Below the pieces are notes generated by a model. The model was not told the origin of the DNA. It did not search any database and was given only the letters and a program-made list of their open reading frames with translations. This document shows positions 8,675-17,686 of a stretch of 64,000 bases of DNA, piece by piece (the first letter of the stretch is position 1; the number at the start of each line of letters is the position of its first letter). Location: the NCBI RefSeq assembly GCF_002288825.1, contig NZ_NSLI01000003.1, positions 956,803 to 1,020,802 on the forward strand. The letters are read 5' to 3'. The stretch is from Sphingomonas lenta (GTDB lineage: Bacteria > Pseudomonadota > Alphaproteobacteria > Sphingomonadales > Sphingomonadaceae). The position numbers were made by a program, and so were the translations under genes.

Positions 8675-10333
8675 CTACGCCGCTTCCAGCAACCTTCCCG
8701 CCTGCGCCCGCGCCTCGTCGGTCACCGTCGCGCCCGACAGCATCCGCGCGATCTCCTCGCGGCGCTCGTTCTCGGGCAGCACGCGGACGCTGGTGCGCGT
8801 CACCGTGCCGTCGGACGCCTTAGCGATCAGGAAGTGCCGGTCGCCGCGCGCCGCCACCTGGGGTGAGTGCGTCACGACGAGCAGCTGCGTCCGCTCGGCC
8901 AGCCGAGCGAGCCGCTCGCCGATCGCGCTCGCCACCGCGCCGCCGACGCCGCGGTCGATCTCGTCAAAGATCATCGTCGCCGCGCCGCCCTGTTCGGCGA
9001 GCGACACCTTGAGCGCGAGCAGGAAACGCGACAGCTCGCCGCCGGACGCGATCTTGGCCAGCGGCGCGAAGGGCGCGCCGGGGTTGGTCGCGATCTCGAA
9101 TTCGACGCGGTCCTTGCCCGCGCCCGACCAATTGTCGGGCGAGGCGGGCGCGACGTTGGTGCGGAAGCGCGCGGCGTCGAGCTTGAGCGGCGGCAGCTCG
9201 CCCGCGACGGCGTCGTCAAGCCGCGCGGCCGCCGCGCGACGCCGCTCGCTGAGCGCGTCCGCGGCCTTGTCGTACTCGGCGCGCGCGGCGGCGACCTGCG
9301 CCTCCAGCTTGCCGATGCCCTCCTCGCCGGCTTCGAGCCGCTGCAGCCGCCCGCTCAGCTCCTCCGCCAGCGCGGCGAGGTCGTCGGGCTGAACGCGGTG
9401 CTTGCGCGCCATGCCGCGCAGGTCGAACAGCCGCGCCTCGTCCGCCTCGAGCTCGCGGGGATCATAGGCGAGCGCCACGCGCGCCTCGCGCAACTTGTCC
9501 TCAGCGGCCGCGCACTCGATGATCGCGCGGTCCACCGCCGCGAGCGCCTCGGCGAGCGCCGGATGGTCCTCGCCCACGCGCTCCAGCACGCGCGCCGCCT
9601 GGCGCAGGCACGAGATGCCGCCGTTCGAGCCCTCCAGGCAATCAGCCACTGTTTCTAGTTCCCCCGCGATCTTCTCCGCCCGCTGCATCCCACGGCGCTT
9701 GTCGGCGAGCGCCTCCTCCTCGCCCGGCTCGGGGGCGAGCCGCGTCAGCTCGTCGACCGCGTGCTCCAGCCATTCGCGGTCGCGCGCCGCCGCCTCGATC
9801 TCCGCGCGCGCCGCCGCCAGCTTGCCTTCCGCCGCGCGCAAGCGCTCCCAGGCGCGCGCCGTCTCCTCGGGCCGGACGCGGCCGAAGGCGTCGAGCAGCG
9901 CCCGGTGCCCGCGCGGGTTCAAGAGCCCGCGATCGTCGTGCTGCCCGTGGATCTCGACCAGATAGGGTGCCAGCTCGCGCAGCAGCCCCGCCGACGCCGG
10001 CTGGCTGTTGACGAAGCCGCGGCTGCCGCCGTCCGACTTGACGACGCGGCGGATCAGCAGCGGCTCGCCGGGCTCGACCTCCACGCCGTTCTCGTCGAGC
10101 ATCGCGGCGAGGTCGGGCGAGGGCGGGTCGAAGGTCGCGGTCACCACCGCCTGACCCGCGCCGTGGCGCACCAGCCCGCTGTCGCCGCGCGCGCCCAGCG
10201 CCAGCCCCAGCGCGTCCAAAAGGATCGACTTGCCGGCACCCGTCTCGCCGGTGAGCACGTCCAGCCCCGCGCCGAACTCCAGGTCCAGCGCTTCGATCAA
10301 CACCACGTCACGGATGGAGAGCCCGGTCAGCAT
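8675..10333 (-). CDS. recN: DNA repair ATPase RecN
   Basis: A 552-aa SMC-like protein. The Walker A motif (GETGAGKSILLDALGLALG) lies near residue 30, a long coiled coil with the hinge-like turn occupies the middle, and the C-terminus has the ABC signature (LASGGELSRFLLALK), Walker B (TMIFDEIDRGVGG) and the His switch (VVTHSPQVAA). RecN organises DNA ends in recombinational repair of double-strand breaks. It lies just downstream of bamD on the same strand, a common alphaproteobacterial arrangement; a REP element separates the two. I found no convincing LexA box directly upstream. Confidence 0.96.
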   Translation of the reverse strand: MLTGLSIRDVVLIEALDLEFGAGLDVLTGETGAGKSILLDALGLALGARGDSGLVRHGAGQAVVTATFDPPSPDLAAMLDENGVEVEPGEPLLIRRVVKSDGGSRGFVNSQPASAGLLRELAPYLVEIHGQHDDRGLLNPRGHRALLDAFGRVRPEETARAWERLRAAEGKLAAARAEIEAAARDREWLEHAVDELTRLAPEPGEEEALADKRRGMQRAEKIAGELETVADCLEGSNGGISCLRQAARVLERVGEDHPALAEALAAVDRAIIECAAAEDKLREARVALAYDPRELEADEARLFDLRGMARKHRVQPDDLAALAEELSGRLQRLEAGEEGIGKLEAQVAAARAEYDKAADALSERRRAAAARLDDAVAGELPPLKLDAARFRTNVAPASPDNWSGAGKDRVEFEIATNPGAPFAPLAKIASGGELSRFLLALKVSLAEQGGAATMIFDEIDRGVGGAVASAIGERLARLAERTQLLVVTHSPQVAARGDRHFLIAKASDGTVTRTSVRVLPENERREEIARMLSGATVTDEARAQAGRLLEAA

Positions 10334-10385
10334 CGTCGCCGAGGCTTAGACGATCCGGAACAGAAAGTGATCCCCGTCTTTCTCG

Positions 10386-10522
10386 CCCTCTCCCGCTTTC
10401 GCGGGAGAGGGACAGGCCCGCAGGGCCAGGGTGAGGGCCTGAACCGCGCGCATCCCGGAGAACAGGCCCTCACCCGACCTCGCTGCGCTCGGCCACCCTC
10501 TCCCGCGAAAGCGGGAGAGGGG
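10386..10522. repeat. REP-like palindromic element, family A copy 2
   Basis: Complete copy with both CTCTCCCGC/GCGGGAGAG end hairpins and inner GCCAGGGTGAGGGC / GGCCCTCACCC arms. It lies between bamD and recN (both on the minus strand). Confidence 0.9.
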
Positions 10523-10529
10523 AGGAGGA

Positions 10530-11462
10530 TCACCCTCCGGTCGGCGTCTGCGTCGTGTCCACCCTGGGCGTCGGCGTCTCGTTCGGCACGCCCAGGCCCG
10601 GCGCGCCCATATTGCCCTCGGTCGCGGGCGCGCCCGGCGCCACGACCTGCTGGCCCGCGGCCACCGGCGCGATCGCCTGCACCGGGTGCTCGCCCATCAG
10701 CTTGTAGGCCCGCTCGTACCACTCGGTTTCGGGATAGTTGCGGCCCAGCACGGCCGCGGCCTTCTGCGCCTCCGGCCGGACGCCCAGCGCCAGATAGGTC
10801 TCGACGAGCCGCATCAGCGCCTCGGGCGTGTGGGTGGTCTGCTGATACTGGTCCACCACGCGGCGGAAGCGCATGGAGGAGGCGAGCCACTGGCCGCGCG
10901 TCTGGTAGAAGCGGCCGACCTCCATCTCCTTGCCGGCGAGGTGGTCGTTGACGAGGTCGATCTTGAGCCGCGCGTCGGCGGCGTAGCGCGTGTTCGGGTA
11001 GCGCCGCGTCAGCTCGCCCAGCGCGTCGAGCGCTTGCCGGCTGATCTTCTGATCGCGCGTCACGTCGCTGATCTGCTCGTAATAGCAGAGCGCGATGAGG
11101 TAATAGGCGTAGGGCGCGTCGCGGTTGCCGGGGTGCACGGACAGGAAGCGCTGCGCCGATTGGATCGCCTGGGTGTAATCCTTGTTCAGGTAATAGCTGA
11201 ACGCGCTCATCAGCTGCGCGCGCCGGGCCCAGACGGAATAGGGGTGCTGGCGCTCGACCTCGTCGAACAGCACCGCCGCCTCCTTATACTGGCCGCGGTC
11301 GAGGCGGTTGCGGGCGGTGGTGTAAAGCGTGCCGACGTCGCGCGCGACATAGGGCACGTCGCCGGACGAGCGGTTGCGCGCGCAACCGGCGAGGGGGAGG
11401 GCGACGGCCGCGATCAGCAGCGCCGCGATAGGCTTGGACGGGAGGATACGCATCGGTTCCAT
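10530..11462 (-). CDS. bamD: Outer membrane assembly lipoprotein BamD
   Basis: A 310-aa lipoprotein: signal peptide, then lipobox LAGC (acylated Cys near residue 28). Five TPR-like repeats follow, including YTTARNRLDRGQYKEAAVLFDEV and YPNTRYAADARLKID, and then a Pro/Gly/Ala-rich disordered tail. BamD is the essential BAM lipoprotein that binds BamA and substrate beta-signals. The start is the first ATG, which precedes the charged n-region RILPSKPIAA. It heads the bamD-recN pair. Confidence 0.94.
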   Translation of the reverse strand: MEPMRILPSKPIAALLIAAVALPLAGCARNRSSGDVPYVARDVGTLYTTARNRLDRGQYKEAAVLFDEVERQHPYSVWARRAQLMSAFSYYLNKDYTQAIQSAQRFLSVHPGNRDAPYAYYLIALCYYEQISDVTRDQKISRQALDALGELTRRYPNTRYAADARLKIDLVNDHLAGKEMEVGRFYQTRGQWLASSMRFRRVVDQYQQTTHTPEALMRLVETYLALGVRPEAQKAAAVLGRNYPETEWYERAYKLMGEHPVQAIAPVAAGQQVVAPGAPATEGNMGAPGLGVPNETPTPRVDTTQTPTGG

Positions 11463-11546
11463 GCTTTAGCGTGGGGGGCGGGCCGGTTCTAGTCCCGCGC
11501 GCCCCGACATTGTAGTGGCGAGGCGCACCTGCAGGAAGGACCCCAT

Positions 11547-12368
11547 ATGCCCGCGACCAAGCTCCGGACCCACCGCGTCGATAAGCCCTGGGGGCGTCAC
11601 ACGCTGTTCCCCGGCTTCCCCGACCCCGCGCCGGACGCGGAGCCCGTGGGCGAGGTCTGGTTCCAGGAGCCCGGCAACAGCGCGCCCGACCTCTTGATCA
11701 AGTACCTGTTCACCGACGAGAAGCTGTCGGTGCAGGTCCATCCCGACGACGAGCAGGCGCACGCCCGTGGCCTGCCCCGCGGCAAGGACGAGTGCTGGAC
11801 GATCCTGACCGCCGAGCCCGACTCGACGATCGCGCTGGGGACGAAAGAGCCCGTCGACCGCGACACGCTGAGGGCGGCGGCGCTGGACGGGTCGATCGAG
11901 GGCTTGCTCGATTGGAAGCCGGTCAAGGCGGGCGACTTCTACTACTCGGCATCGGGCACCATCCACGCGATCGGGGCGGGGATCACGCTCATCGAGGTGC
12001 AGCAGAACTCGGAGACGACCTACCGGCTCTACGACTATGGCCGCCCGCGCGAGCTGCACCTGGACGACGGGATCGCGGTCGCCGACCCCGTGCCGTACGA
12101 ACCGATCACCGCGCCGGGCGAGGTGGAGCCGGGCCGCACGATCCTGGTGGAGGGGCCGAAGTTCGTCCTCGAGCGCTGGCGCGGCGGGCGCGAGGTGGCG
12201 CTGCCGGAAGGTGCGACGGCGTGGCTGGTCCCGATCACCGGCGAGGGCGAGGTCGCGGGCGTGCCGTTCCGGGCGGGCGAGTGCGTCACGGTGACCGGGA
12301 GCGAGCGCGTCGAGACGGGCGAGGGGGCCGACCTGCTGTTCGCCTATCCGGGTACGACGCGCCTTTGA
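11547..12368 (+). CDS. manA: Class I mannose-6-phosphate isomerase
   Basis: A 273-aa cupin enzyme interconverting fructose-6-P and mannose-6-P, feeding GDP-mannose for polysaccharides. Zn-site motifs are visible: LSVQVHPDDEQA (Gln and His ligands), KDECWTIL (Glu) and SGTIHAIGAGITLIEVQQNS (His). It is much shorter than the E. coli enzyme (about 390 aa), but the short type-I form is common in sphingomonads. ATG at 11547 has GGAAGGA upstream. A glycosyltransferase gene lies downstream beyond a REP element, which fits a role in sugar-nucleotide supply. Confidence 0.88.
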   Translation: MPATKLRTHRVDKPWGRHTLFPGFPDPAPDAEPVGEVWFQEPGNSAPDLLIKYLFTDEKLSVQVHPDDEQAHARGLPRGKDECWTILTAEPDSTIALGTKEPVDRDTLRAAALDGSIEGLLDWKPVKAGDFYYSASGTIHAIGAGITLIEVQQNSETTYRLYDYGRPRELHLDDGIAVADPVPYEPITAPGEVEPGRTILVEGPKFVLERWRGGREVALPEGATAWLVPITGEGEVAGVPFRAGECVTVTGSERVETGEGADLLFAYPGTTRL

Positions 12369-12379
12369 CGGATGCGAAA

Positions 12380-12505
12380 CCCTCTCCCGCTTTCGCGGGA
12401 GAGGGACAGCGGCGCAGCCGCAGGGTGAGGGCCCGCCCTTGACAGGTACTGCCCTCACCCTGGCGCGTGCCGCGCCTGTCCCTCTCCCGCGAAAGCGGGA
12501 GAGGG
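12380..12505. repeat. REP-like palindromic element, family A copy 3
   Basis: CCCTCTCCCGCTTTCGCGGGAGAGGG hairpins at both ends, with inner GCAGGGTGAGGGC and GCCCTCACCCTGGC arms. It fills the gap between the isomerase and the glycosyltransferase. Confidence 0.9.
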
Positions 12506-12537
12506 CTTGGTAAGGTGGACGCGCTAAGCCGGACCCG

Positions 12538-13695
12538 ATGCTTCGCGTCCTGACCCTCTCCACGCTCTTCCCCGACGCGAGCCGCCCTAATTTCGGCGTG
12601 TTCGTCGAGCGTCAGACGCTCGGCCTAGCCAGCCTCCCCGATACCCAGGTCACCGTCGTCGCACCGCTGGGCCTGCCACCCCCGCTGTTCGCGCGCCTCC
12701 GCTACGCTGCCCTCGCGACGCTGCCTCGACGCGAGACCCGGAACGGCCTCGACGTCCACCGCCCGCGCTTCCTCAACCTGCCCGGCACGCAGGGGCGCTG
12801 GCACGCGCCGCTCCTCACCCGCGCGCTGCGTCCGCTGCTGGACGGGCTCAGCTTCGACGTGATCGACGCGTCCTTCTTCTTCCCCGACGGCCCCGCGGCG
12901 ATCGCGCTGGGCCGCCGTTACGGCGTGCCCGTCTCCATCAAGGCGCGCGGCGCCGACATTCATCATTGGGGCCGAGCCCCCGCCACCGCGCGCCAGGTCC
13001 TCGCCGCCGGCCGCGACGCGCAGGGCTTGCTCGCCGTCTCAGCCGCGATGCGCGACGACATGGTCGCCCTCGGCATGCCCGCCGACCGCATCCGCGTGCA
13101 CCACACCGGCGTCGACCAGGACCGCTTCGCCCCCGCCGATCGCGCCGCCGCCAAGGCCGCAATAGGCGTCGCAGGGCCGCTCGTCGTCTCCACCGGCGCG
13201 CTGATCCCGCGCAAGGGCCATGACATCGTGATCGAGGCCGTCGCGTCGCTCCCCGGCGTCACGCTCCTCATCGCCGGAGAAGGCCCCGAGCGCCCGCGCC
13301 TCCAAGCGCTGATCGCCCGCTTGGGGGTGGCCGACCGCGTCCGCTTGGCCGGCTCGATCCCGCACGACCTGCTCCCCGACCTGCTCGCCGCCGCCGACGT
13401 GTTCGCGCTCGCCTCCGCCTCCGAGGGCCTCGCCAACGCCTGGGTGGAGGCGCTCGCCTGCGGCGTGCCGATCGTGATCACCGACGCAGGCGGCGCGCGG
13501 GAGGTCGTGACCGCTCCCAACGCCGGCCGCATCGCCGAGCGCACCCCCGCCGCTTTCGCCAGCGCCATGGCCGAGCTGCTGGCCTCCCCGTCCGACCCGC
13601 AAGCCGTCCGCGCCCATGCCCGCCGCTTCACCTGGGAAGCGAACGCCCGCGCGCTACGCGAGCACCTGGCCGGCCTCGTTCAGTCCAGCGGGTAG
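12538..13695 (+). CDS. Glycosyltransferase family 4 (GT-B fold)
   Basis: A 385-aa protein with the GT-B two-domain plan. The N-terminal part begins RVLTLSTLFPDASRPNFGVFVERQ; the C-terminal Rossmann domain holds VSTGALIPRKGHD, LIAGEGPERPRL and the nucleotide-sugar motif ASASEGLANAWVEALACGVPIVITDAGGAREVV (E-x7-E). Such enzymes transfer a hexose from a nucleotide sugar in exopolysaccharide or LPS synthesis; acceptor and donor are not deducible. It follows manA, and its last 16 bp overlap the convergent Mth938-like gene. Confidence 0.92.
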   Translation: MLRVLTLSTLFPDASRPNFGVFVERQTLGLASLPDTQVTVVAPLGLPPPLFARLRYAALATLPRRETRNGLDVHRPRFLNLPGTQGRWHAPLLTRALRPLLDGLSFDVIDASFFFPDGPAAIALGRRYGVPVSIKARGADIHHWGRAPATARQVLAAGRDAQGLLAVSAAMRDDMVALGMPADRIRVHHTGVDQDRFAPADRAAAKAAIGVAGPLVVSTGALIPRKGHDIVIEAVASLPGVTLLIAGEGPERPRLQALIARLGVADRVRLAGSIPHDLLPDLLAAADVFALASASEGLANAWVEALACGVPIVITDAGGAREVVTAPNAGRIAERTPAAFASAMAELLASPSDPQAVRAHARRFTWEANARALREHLAGLVQSSG

Positions 13696-14048
13696 AGCGC
13701 CGCCGCGATCTTGCGGCCCTCGCCGCGCAGCACGCCCCAGGCGCGCGCGGCCGCGCGGCTGTCCATCGGCTCGACGCCGAGCCCCGCCGCGTCCAGCTCC
13801 GCTACCAGCTCGCGCGAGGGCCGCTGCAAAGTCGGCCCCGTGCCGAGCAGGATGAACTCCGGCCCGCTCTCAATCAGCTCCGCCAGGGCCGCGGCGCGCA
13901 ACTCGGCGAGCGGGGGAGGGGACCAGGGCGTCGCGCGTTCGACGGTCAGCAGCAACGCTCGGAAGTGCTCCTCGCCCAGCTTGAACCCGCGCGGGCCAAG
14001 TCCCGTGACGATCGGCCCCGTCGCCGCCCGCTCCTGGTTGATCCTCAC
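13680..14048 (-). CDS. Mth938-like domain protein (DUF498/Xcc1710 family)
   Basis: A 122-aa protein. The GTG start at 14048 overlaps the secF stop as GTGA, so it is translationally coupled; starts further upstream would lie inside secF in another frame. Family features are visible: ATGPIVTGLGPRGFKLGE near the N-terminus, a central EFILLGTGPTLQRPS and the C-terminal DSRAAARAWGVLRGEGRKIAAALYPL. The human homologue NDUFAF3 assists complex I assembly; the bacterial role is not settled. Its place after secDF is typical for alphaproteobacteria. Confidence 0.87.
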   Translation of the reverse strand: MRINQERAATGPIVTGLGPRGFKLGEEHFRALLLTVERATPWSPPPLAELRAAALAELIESGPEFILLGTGPTLQRPSRELVAELDAAGLGVEPMDSRAAARAWGVLRGEGRKIAAALYPLD

Positions 14049-15004
14049 GTCCGCGGGGCGACCCGTTCGGCACCCGTCGGCGCGGCGCGCGGCAGGAAGC
14101 TGTCGGGTCCGACGCCCAGCGGGACGAGCAGGAAGCGCGCGACATAGATCGACGAGTAGGTGCCCACGACCACGCCCACCAGGATGCCGATCGTCAGCGG
14201 ATAGATCGTCTCCGGCCCGATCAGCACCAGCGCCAGCACCGCGAGCAGCACCGACCCGTTGGTGGCGATGGTGCGGCTCAGCGTCTCGTTGACCGAGAGG
14301 TTCAGCAGCTCCTCGATCCCCATTTTGCGGTAACGACGCAAGTTCTCGCGGATGCGGTCGTACACCACCACCGTGTCGTTCAGCGAATAGCCGATCAGCG
14401 TCAGCAGCGCCGCGATGAAGTTCAGCCCCACCTCGATCTGGGTGAGCGCGTAGAAGCCCACCACGATGATCATGTCGTGCAACAGGCTGACCAGCGCGCC
14501 CACGCTGAACTGCCATTCGAAGCGGAACCAGATGTACGCGACGATGCCCAGCATCGCGAGCAGCAGCGCCAGCGCGCCGTCCCAGGCGAGCTCCTCCGAC
14601 ACGTTGCCCGACACGGCCTCGACGTTGTCGAAGCGGACCTGAGGATCGACCGCGCGCATCGCCGCCTGGATGCGCCTGGTCGCCTCCGCGTCCTCGACGC
14701 CGGCGGGCGGGCGCGGCATGCGGACGGCGATCTCATTGGGCCGGCCGAACTGCTGGATCGTCGGCTCGCCGAGGTTGAGGCCGCCGATCGACCCGCGCAG
14801 CCGCTCAAGCGAGGGCGCCTGCGTGAAGGTCGCCTGGATCTGCTGACCGCCGACGAAGTCGACGCCGAGGTTCAGCCCCCTGGTCGCGATCAGCGCGATC
14901 GACGCGCCCACCATCAGGATCGACAGGAGCACGGCGAACCACCGCGCGCGCATGAAGTCGATGTTGGTGTTGTCGGGGACGAGCTTGAGGAGCGGACGCA
15001 TCAT
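14045..15004 (-). CDS. secF: Protein translocase subunit SecF
   Basis: A 319-aa inner-membrane protein: an N-terminal helix with ARWFAVLLSILMVGASI, the large periplasmic P1-like domain starting GLNLGVDFVGGQQIQ, then five helices including GYSLNDTVVVYDRIRENLR, a SecF hallmark. SecDF uses the proton gradient to pull exported proteins through SecYEG from the periplasmic side. It lies 12 bp after secD and overlaps the Mth938-like gene by 4 bp. Confidence 0.96.
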   Translation of the reverse strand: MMRPLLKLVPDNTNIDFMRARWFAVLLSILMVGASIALIATRGLNLGVDFVGGQQIQATFTQAPSLERLRGSIGGLNLGEPTIQQFGRPNEIAVRMPRPPAGVEDAEATRRIQAAMRAVDPQVRFDNVEAVSGNVSEELAWDGALALLLAMLGIVAYIWFRFEWQFSVGALVSLLHDMIIVVGFYALTQIEVGLNFIAALLTLIGYSLNDTVVVYDRIRENLRRYRKMGIEELLNLSVNETLSRTIATNGSVLLAVLALVLIGPETIYPLTIGILVGVVVGTYSSIYVARFLLVPLGVGPDSFLPRAAPTGAERVAPRT

Positions 15005-15016
15005 GGCGCGGGACCC

Positions 15017-16609
15017 TTACAGCACCAGCTCGCGCGGGCGGGTGCGCCGGAACCAGCGCGCCACCATCGCCCGCACCACGGTGACGGAGGTGAAATAGGA
15101 GGTGACGATGCCGATCATCAGCACCACCGCGAAACCGCGCAACGGCCCCGAGCCGAACCAGAACAGCAGCGCGCCCGCGATCACGTTGGTGACGTTGGCA
15201 TCGAAGATCGCGGTCGAAGCCTCGGTGAAACCGTGCGAAATCGCGTCCAGCAGCTTGCGGCCCCTGCGCTGCTCCTCCCGAATACGTTCATTGATGAGCA
15301 CGTTGGCGTCGACCGCCGCACCCACCGTCAGCACGAAGCCGGCGAGGCCCGGAAGCGTCAACGTCGAGTTGAACAGCGCCATCAGCGCCACGATCATGAG
15401 CACGTTCAGCACCAGCGCCGCGCAGGCGAACAGGCCGAACCCGCCATAGGTCACGATGATGAAGCCCATCACCAAGGCGGTGGCGACCACGCAGGCGATG
15501 ATGCCGGCGCGGATCGAGTCGGCGCCGAGGTCCGGCCCCACCGTCCGCTCCTCGATCACGCGCAGGTCGACCGGCAGCTTGCCCGAGCGCAGCGCGATGG
15601 CGAGCTGGTTCGCGCTCTCCACGGTGAAGCTGCCGGAGATGGACGCGGTGCCCGTGGTGATCGGCTCGCGGATCGAGGGGGCGGAGATGACCTGGTTGTC
15701 GACGATGATCGCGAACGGCTTGCCGACGTTGGCGGTGGTCACGCGCGCGAAGCGGCGGCCGCCCTCGTTGTCAAAGTTGATGACGACCTCGGGTTCGTTC
15801 GTCTGCGGGTTGAACGCCTGGCGCGCGTCGATCAGTCGGTCGCCCGTCAGGATCGCGCTGCGCTTGACCGCGACGGGCCCCGCGCCTTCCGCCGAGGGCA
15901 GGATCTGGCTGCCGACGGGCGCCTGGCCGCGCGCGAGCTGATCGGGCGTCGCGTTCAGGTCGACTAGCTTGAACTCGAGCCGCGCGGTGCGGCCGAGCAG
16001 CGCCTTGAGCGCCTCCGGGTCCTGCAGACCCGGCACCTGCACGACGATGCGGTTCGCGCCCTGGCGCAGGATGCTCGGCTCGCGCGTGCCGAGCTCGTCG
16101 ATGCGCCGCCGCACCACCTCCGTCGCGTCTGACATCGCGGTGTCGACGGCCTGGGCTAGCCCCGCGCTGGTCGGGGTGATGACGAAGCGGCTCTGGTCGA
16201 CGACCTGGATGTCGTACTCGCGCTGTCCCGTGAAGCCCGCGCCGCCGCCGGTGATGCCCAGCAGCCGCTCGCGCGCCGCGTCGACCTGGGACGGGTCGCG
16301 CAGCATGAAGCTGACCTGGCCCCCGCGCGTCGAGATGTCGCCGATCTCGATCCTCGGACGCTGGCGGCGCATCTCCGTTTGAATCTGGTCGCGCAGCGCC
16401 TCCAGTCGCGTGCCCTGCAGCGCGGCCGTGTCCGCCTCGAGCAGCAGGTAGCTGCCGCCCGCCAGGTCGAGGCCCAGATTGACCCGCGGCAGCCGCTCCG
16501 CCCAGTTCGGCAGGTAGCGGTCGGGCGTCAGGCTGGGCACCGCCAACAGGCACAGGATCGCCACGACGCCCCAGGTGAGGAGCGTCTTCCAGCGGGGCAT
16601 GTCGAGCAT
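15017..16609 (-). CDS. secD: Protein translocase subunit SecD
   Basis: A 530-aa inner-membrane partner of SecF. The N-terminal helix and LPRVNLGLDLAGGSYLLLE (the conserved D1 motif) are followed by the P1 periplasmic head domain and then a six-helix RND-like domain with TVGAAVDANVLINERIREE, the conserved fourth motif. Length is somewhat below the E. coli protein (615 aa), as usual in this class. Its start codon overlaps the yajC stop (ATGA). Confidence 0.96.
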   Translation of the reverse strand: MLDMPRWKTLLTWGVVAILCLLAVPSLTPDRYLPNWAERLPRVNLGLDLAGGSYLLLEADTAALQGTRLEALRDQIQTEMRRQRPRIEIGDISTRGGQVSFMLRDPSQVDAARERLLGITGGGAGFTGQREYDIQVVDQSRFVITPTSAGLAQAVDTAMSDATEVVRRRIDELGTREPSILRQGANRIVVQVPGLQDPEALKALLGRTARLEFKLVDLNATPDQLARGQAPVGSQILPSAEGAGPVAVKRSAILTGDRLIDARQAFNPQTNEPEVVINFDNEGGRRFARVTTANVGKPFAIIVDNQVISAPSIREPITTGTASISGSFTVESANQLAIALRSGKLPVDLRVIEERTVGPDLGADSIRAGIIACVVATALVMGFIIVTYGGFGLFACAALVLNVLMIVALMALFNSTLTLPGLAGFVLTVGAAVDANVLINERIREEQRRGRKLLDAISHGFTEASTAIFDANVTNVIAGALLFWFGSGPLRGFAVVLMIGIVTSYFTSVTVVRAMVARWFRRTRPRELVL

Positions 16610-16941
16610 CAGTCGTTCGCCGGCTTGGCCGTGCCCACGACCTCGGTCAGCGTGGCCTTGACGACGCGCACGCGCGTGTTGGGCGCGATCTCGACCTCCA
16701 CATGCGCGTCCTCGACTTTGGTCACCTTTCCGACGATCCCGCCCGCGGTGACGACCTGGTCGCCGCGCTTCACCGCCGCGATCGACTGCTGCAACGCGCG
16801 CATGCGCCGCTGCTGCGGGCGGATCATCAGGAAGTAGAAGACGATGAAAACGAGGATCAGCGGCAGGAGGCCGAGGATCGATCCTGCGGTGCCCTGGGAG
16901 GCCGAGCCGGTGGCCTGGGCGAAAGCGGGTGTGATGAGCAT
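16609..16941 (-). CDS. yajC: Preprotein translocase accessory protein YajC
   Basis: A 110-aa protein with one transmembrane helix (ILGLLPLILVFIVFYFLMIRP) and the cytoplasmic YajC domain (QQRRMRALQQSIAAVKRGDQVVTAGGIVGKV). YajC associates with SecDF. I chose ATG 16941 because the protein then begins MLITPAFAQATG, as in other alphaproteobacterial YajC proteins; the 27 codons further upstream in the same frame look non-coding. It is first in the yajC-secD-secF-Mth938 operon. Confidence 0.95.
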   Translation of the reverse strand: MLITPAFAQATGSASQGTAGSILGLLPLILVFIVFYFLMIRPQQRRMRALQQSIAAVKRGDQVVTAGGIVGKVTKVEDAHVEVEIAPNTRVRVVKATLTEVVGTAKPAND

Positions 16942-17120
16942 GGAGTCCCGTGGTGGCGACGGCTGGCAGACGCCAGTCGGTTGCAAGCGGCTTCCGCTAC
17001 CACCGCGCCGGGGCGGGCGCAACGCTCGCCCCGAGCGCGGCCGGCGGGCAGGGCTTCGGCCCTGACCCGTCCGACGACGCGGCTTCGCCGCGGCGCTGCT
17101 GCGCGAGCTTCCTCTTCTTC

Positions 17121-17224
17121 GTCATGCCAGACTTGATCCGGCATCCACGCGCGTCCGCTTGTTCGATAGCGCCTCTGCGAACAGGCGGGCCGCGCATGGA
17201 CCCCGGATCAAGTCCGGGGTGACG
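17121..17224. repeat. REP-like palindromic element, family B copy 2
   Basis: Reverse orientation relative to copy 1: GTCATGCCAGA...TCCGGCATCCACGCGCG, then GCGCATGGACCCCGGATCAAGTCCGGGGTGACG. It occupies most of the 309-bp gap between yajC and tRNA-Pro. The remaining 16942-17120 is GC-rich and holds nothing else that I can name. Confidence 0.87.
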
Positions 17225-17250
17225 AGAGGTGGATGGAAGCAGGGTATGGC

Positions 17251-17327
17251 TGGTCGGGGCGACAGGATTCGAACCTGCGACCCCCACACCCCCAGTGTGA
17301 TGCGCTACCAGGCTGCGCTACGCCCCG
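17251..17327 (-). tRNA. tRNA-Pro (anticodon GGG), CCA encoded
   Basis: A 77-nt cloverleaf read on the minus strand. Acceptor CGGGGCG pairs with CGCCCCG, the D arm is GCGC..GCGC with the AGCCTGGTA loop, the anticodon stem is TCACA/TGTGG with loop CTGGGGG (anticodon GGG), and the T arm is GCAGG TTCGAAT CCTGT. CCA is in the DNA. The closest match is the Pro-GGG isoacceptor. Confidence 0.97.
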
Positions 17328-17397
17328 ACCGAGACGCGCGCCGATACGCCCCCCGGCCGCGGGATGCAAGGGGGAGGGGGTGAGACCTTCAAGCGTC

Positions 17398-17511
17398 CGC
17401 CCTCCCCGGCAAGGGCCGGGGCCCAGTCACGGGGCGCTGGCAAGCGGAAGCGCCCATGCCCGATGGTCACCCTGATTAGGCACCGGCCTCCGCCGGGGTG
17501 GGAAAGGGAGA
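17398..17511. repeat. REP-like hairpin pair, family D, in the tRNA-Pro/endolysin gap
   Basis: The left hairpin CCCCGGC-AAGG-GCCGGGG lies at 17404-17421. The right hairpin CACCGGC-CTCC-GCCGGGGTG lies at about 17481-17500. A further short hairpin, CGCGGC-GAA-GCCGCG, is at 17526-17540. The 357-bp gap between tRNA-Pro and the endolysin otherwise contains only the AT-richer stretch 17583-17613 and the LexA-like box. Confidence 0.65.
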
Positions 17512-17648
17512 AAGGGACGGATCGCCGCGGCGAAGCCGCGTCGCCGGTCGTCGCTCGCGGCGACGCCGGCCGGCCCCGGCTAGTTCGCTTGATTCTTGCT
17601 CATGCAAAAATCTTCGCCGCCGGGGCTGTCCTACAAGCCCGCATCTGT

Positions 17649-17663
17649 GTTCACCTTTCGTTC
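17649..17663 (+). promoter_or_regulatory. LexA-type SOS box (GTTC-N7-GTTC) before the endolysin gene
   Basis: GTTC ACCTTTC GTTC matches exactly the alphaproteobacterial LexA operator GTTC-N7-GTTC known from Rhodobacter, Caulobacter and rhizobia. A third quartet, GAAC, follows after another 7 nt (17671-17674). The box ends 23 bp before the endolysin ATG. About one such match is expected by chance in 64 kb, so position is the main support. Confidence 0.5.
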
Positions 17664-17686
17664 TCAACCGGAACGGGAGGACCAAC

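Noticed and set aside
10334..10385. LexA box upstream of recN
   Set aside because: Only a single GTTC is present; the second quartet at N7 is missing.
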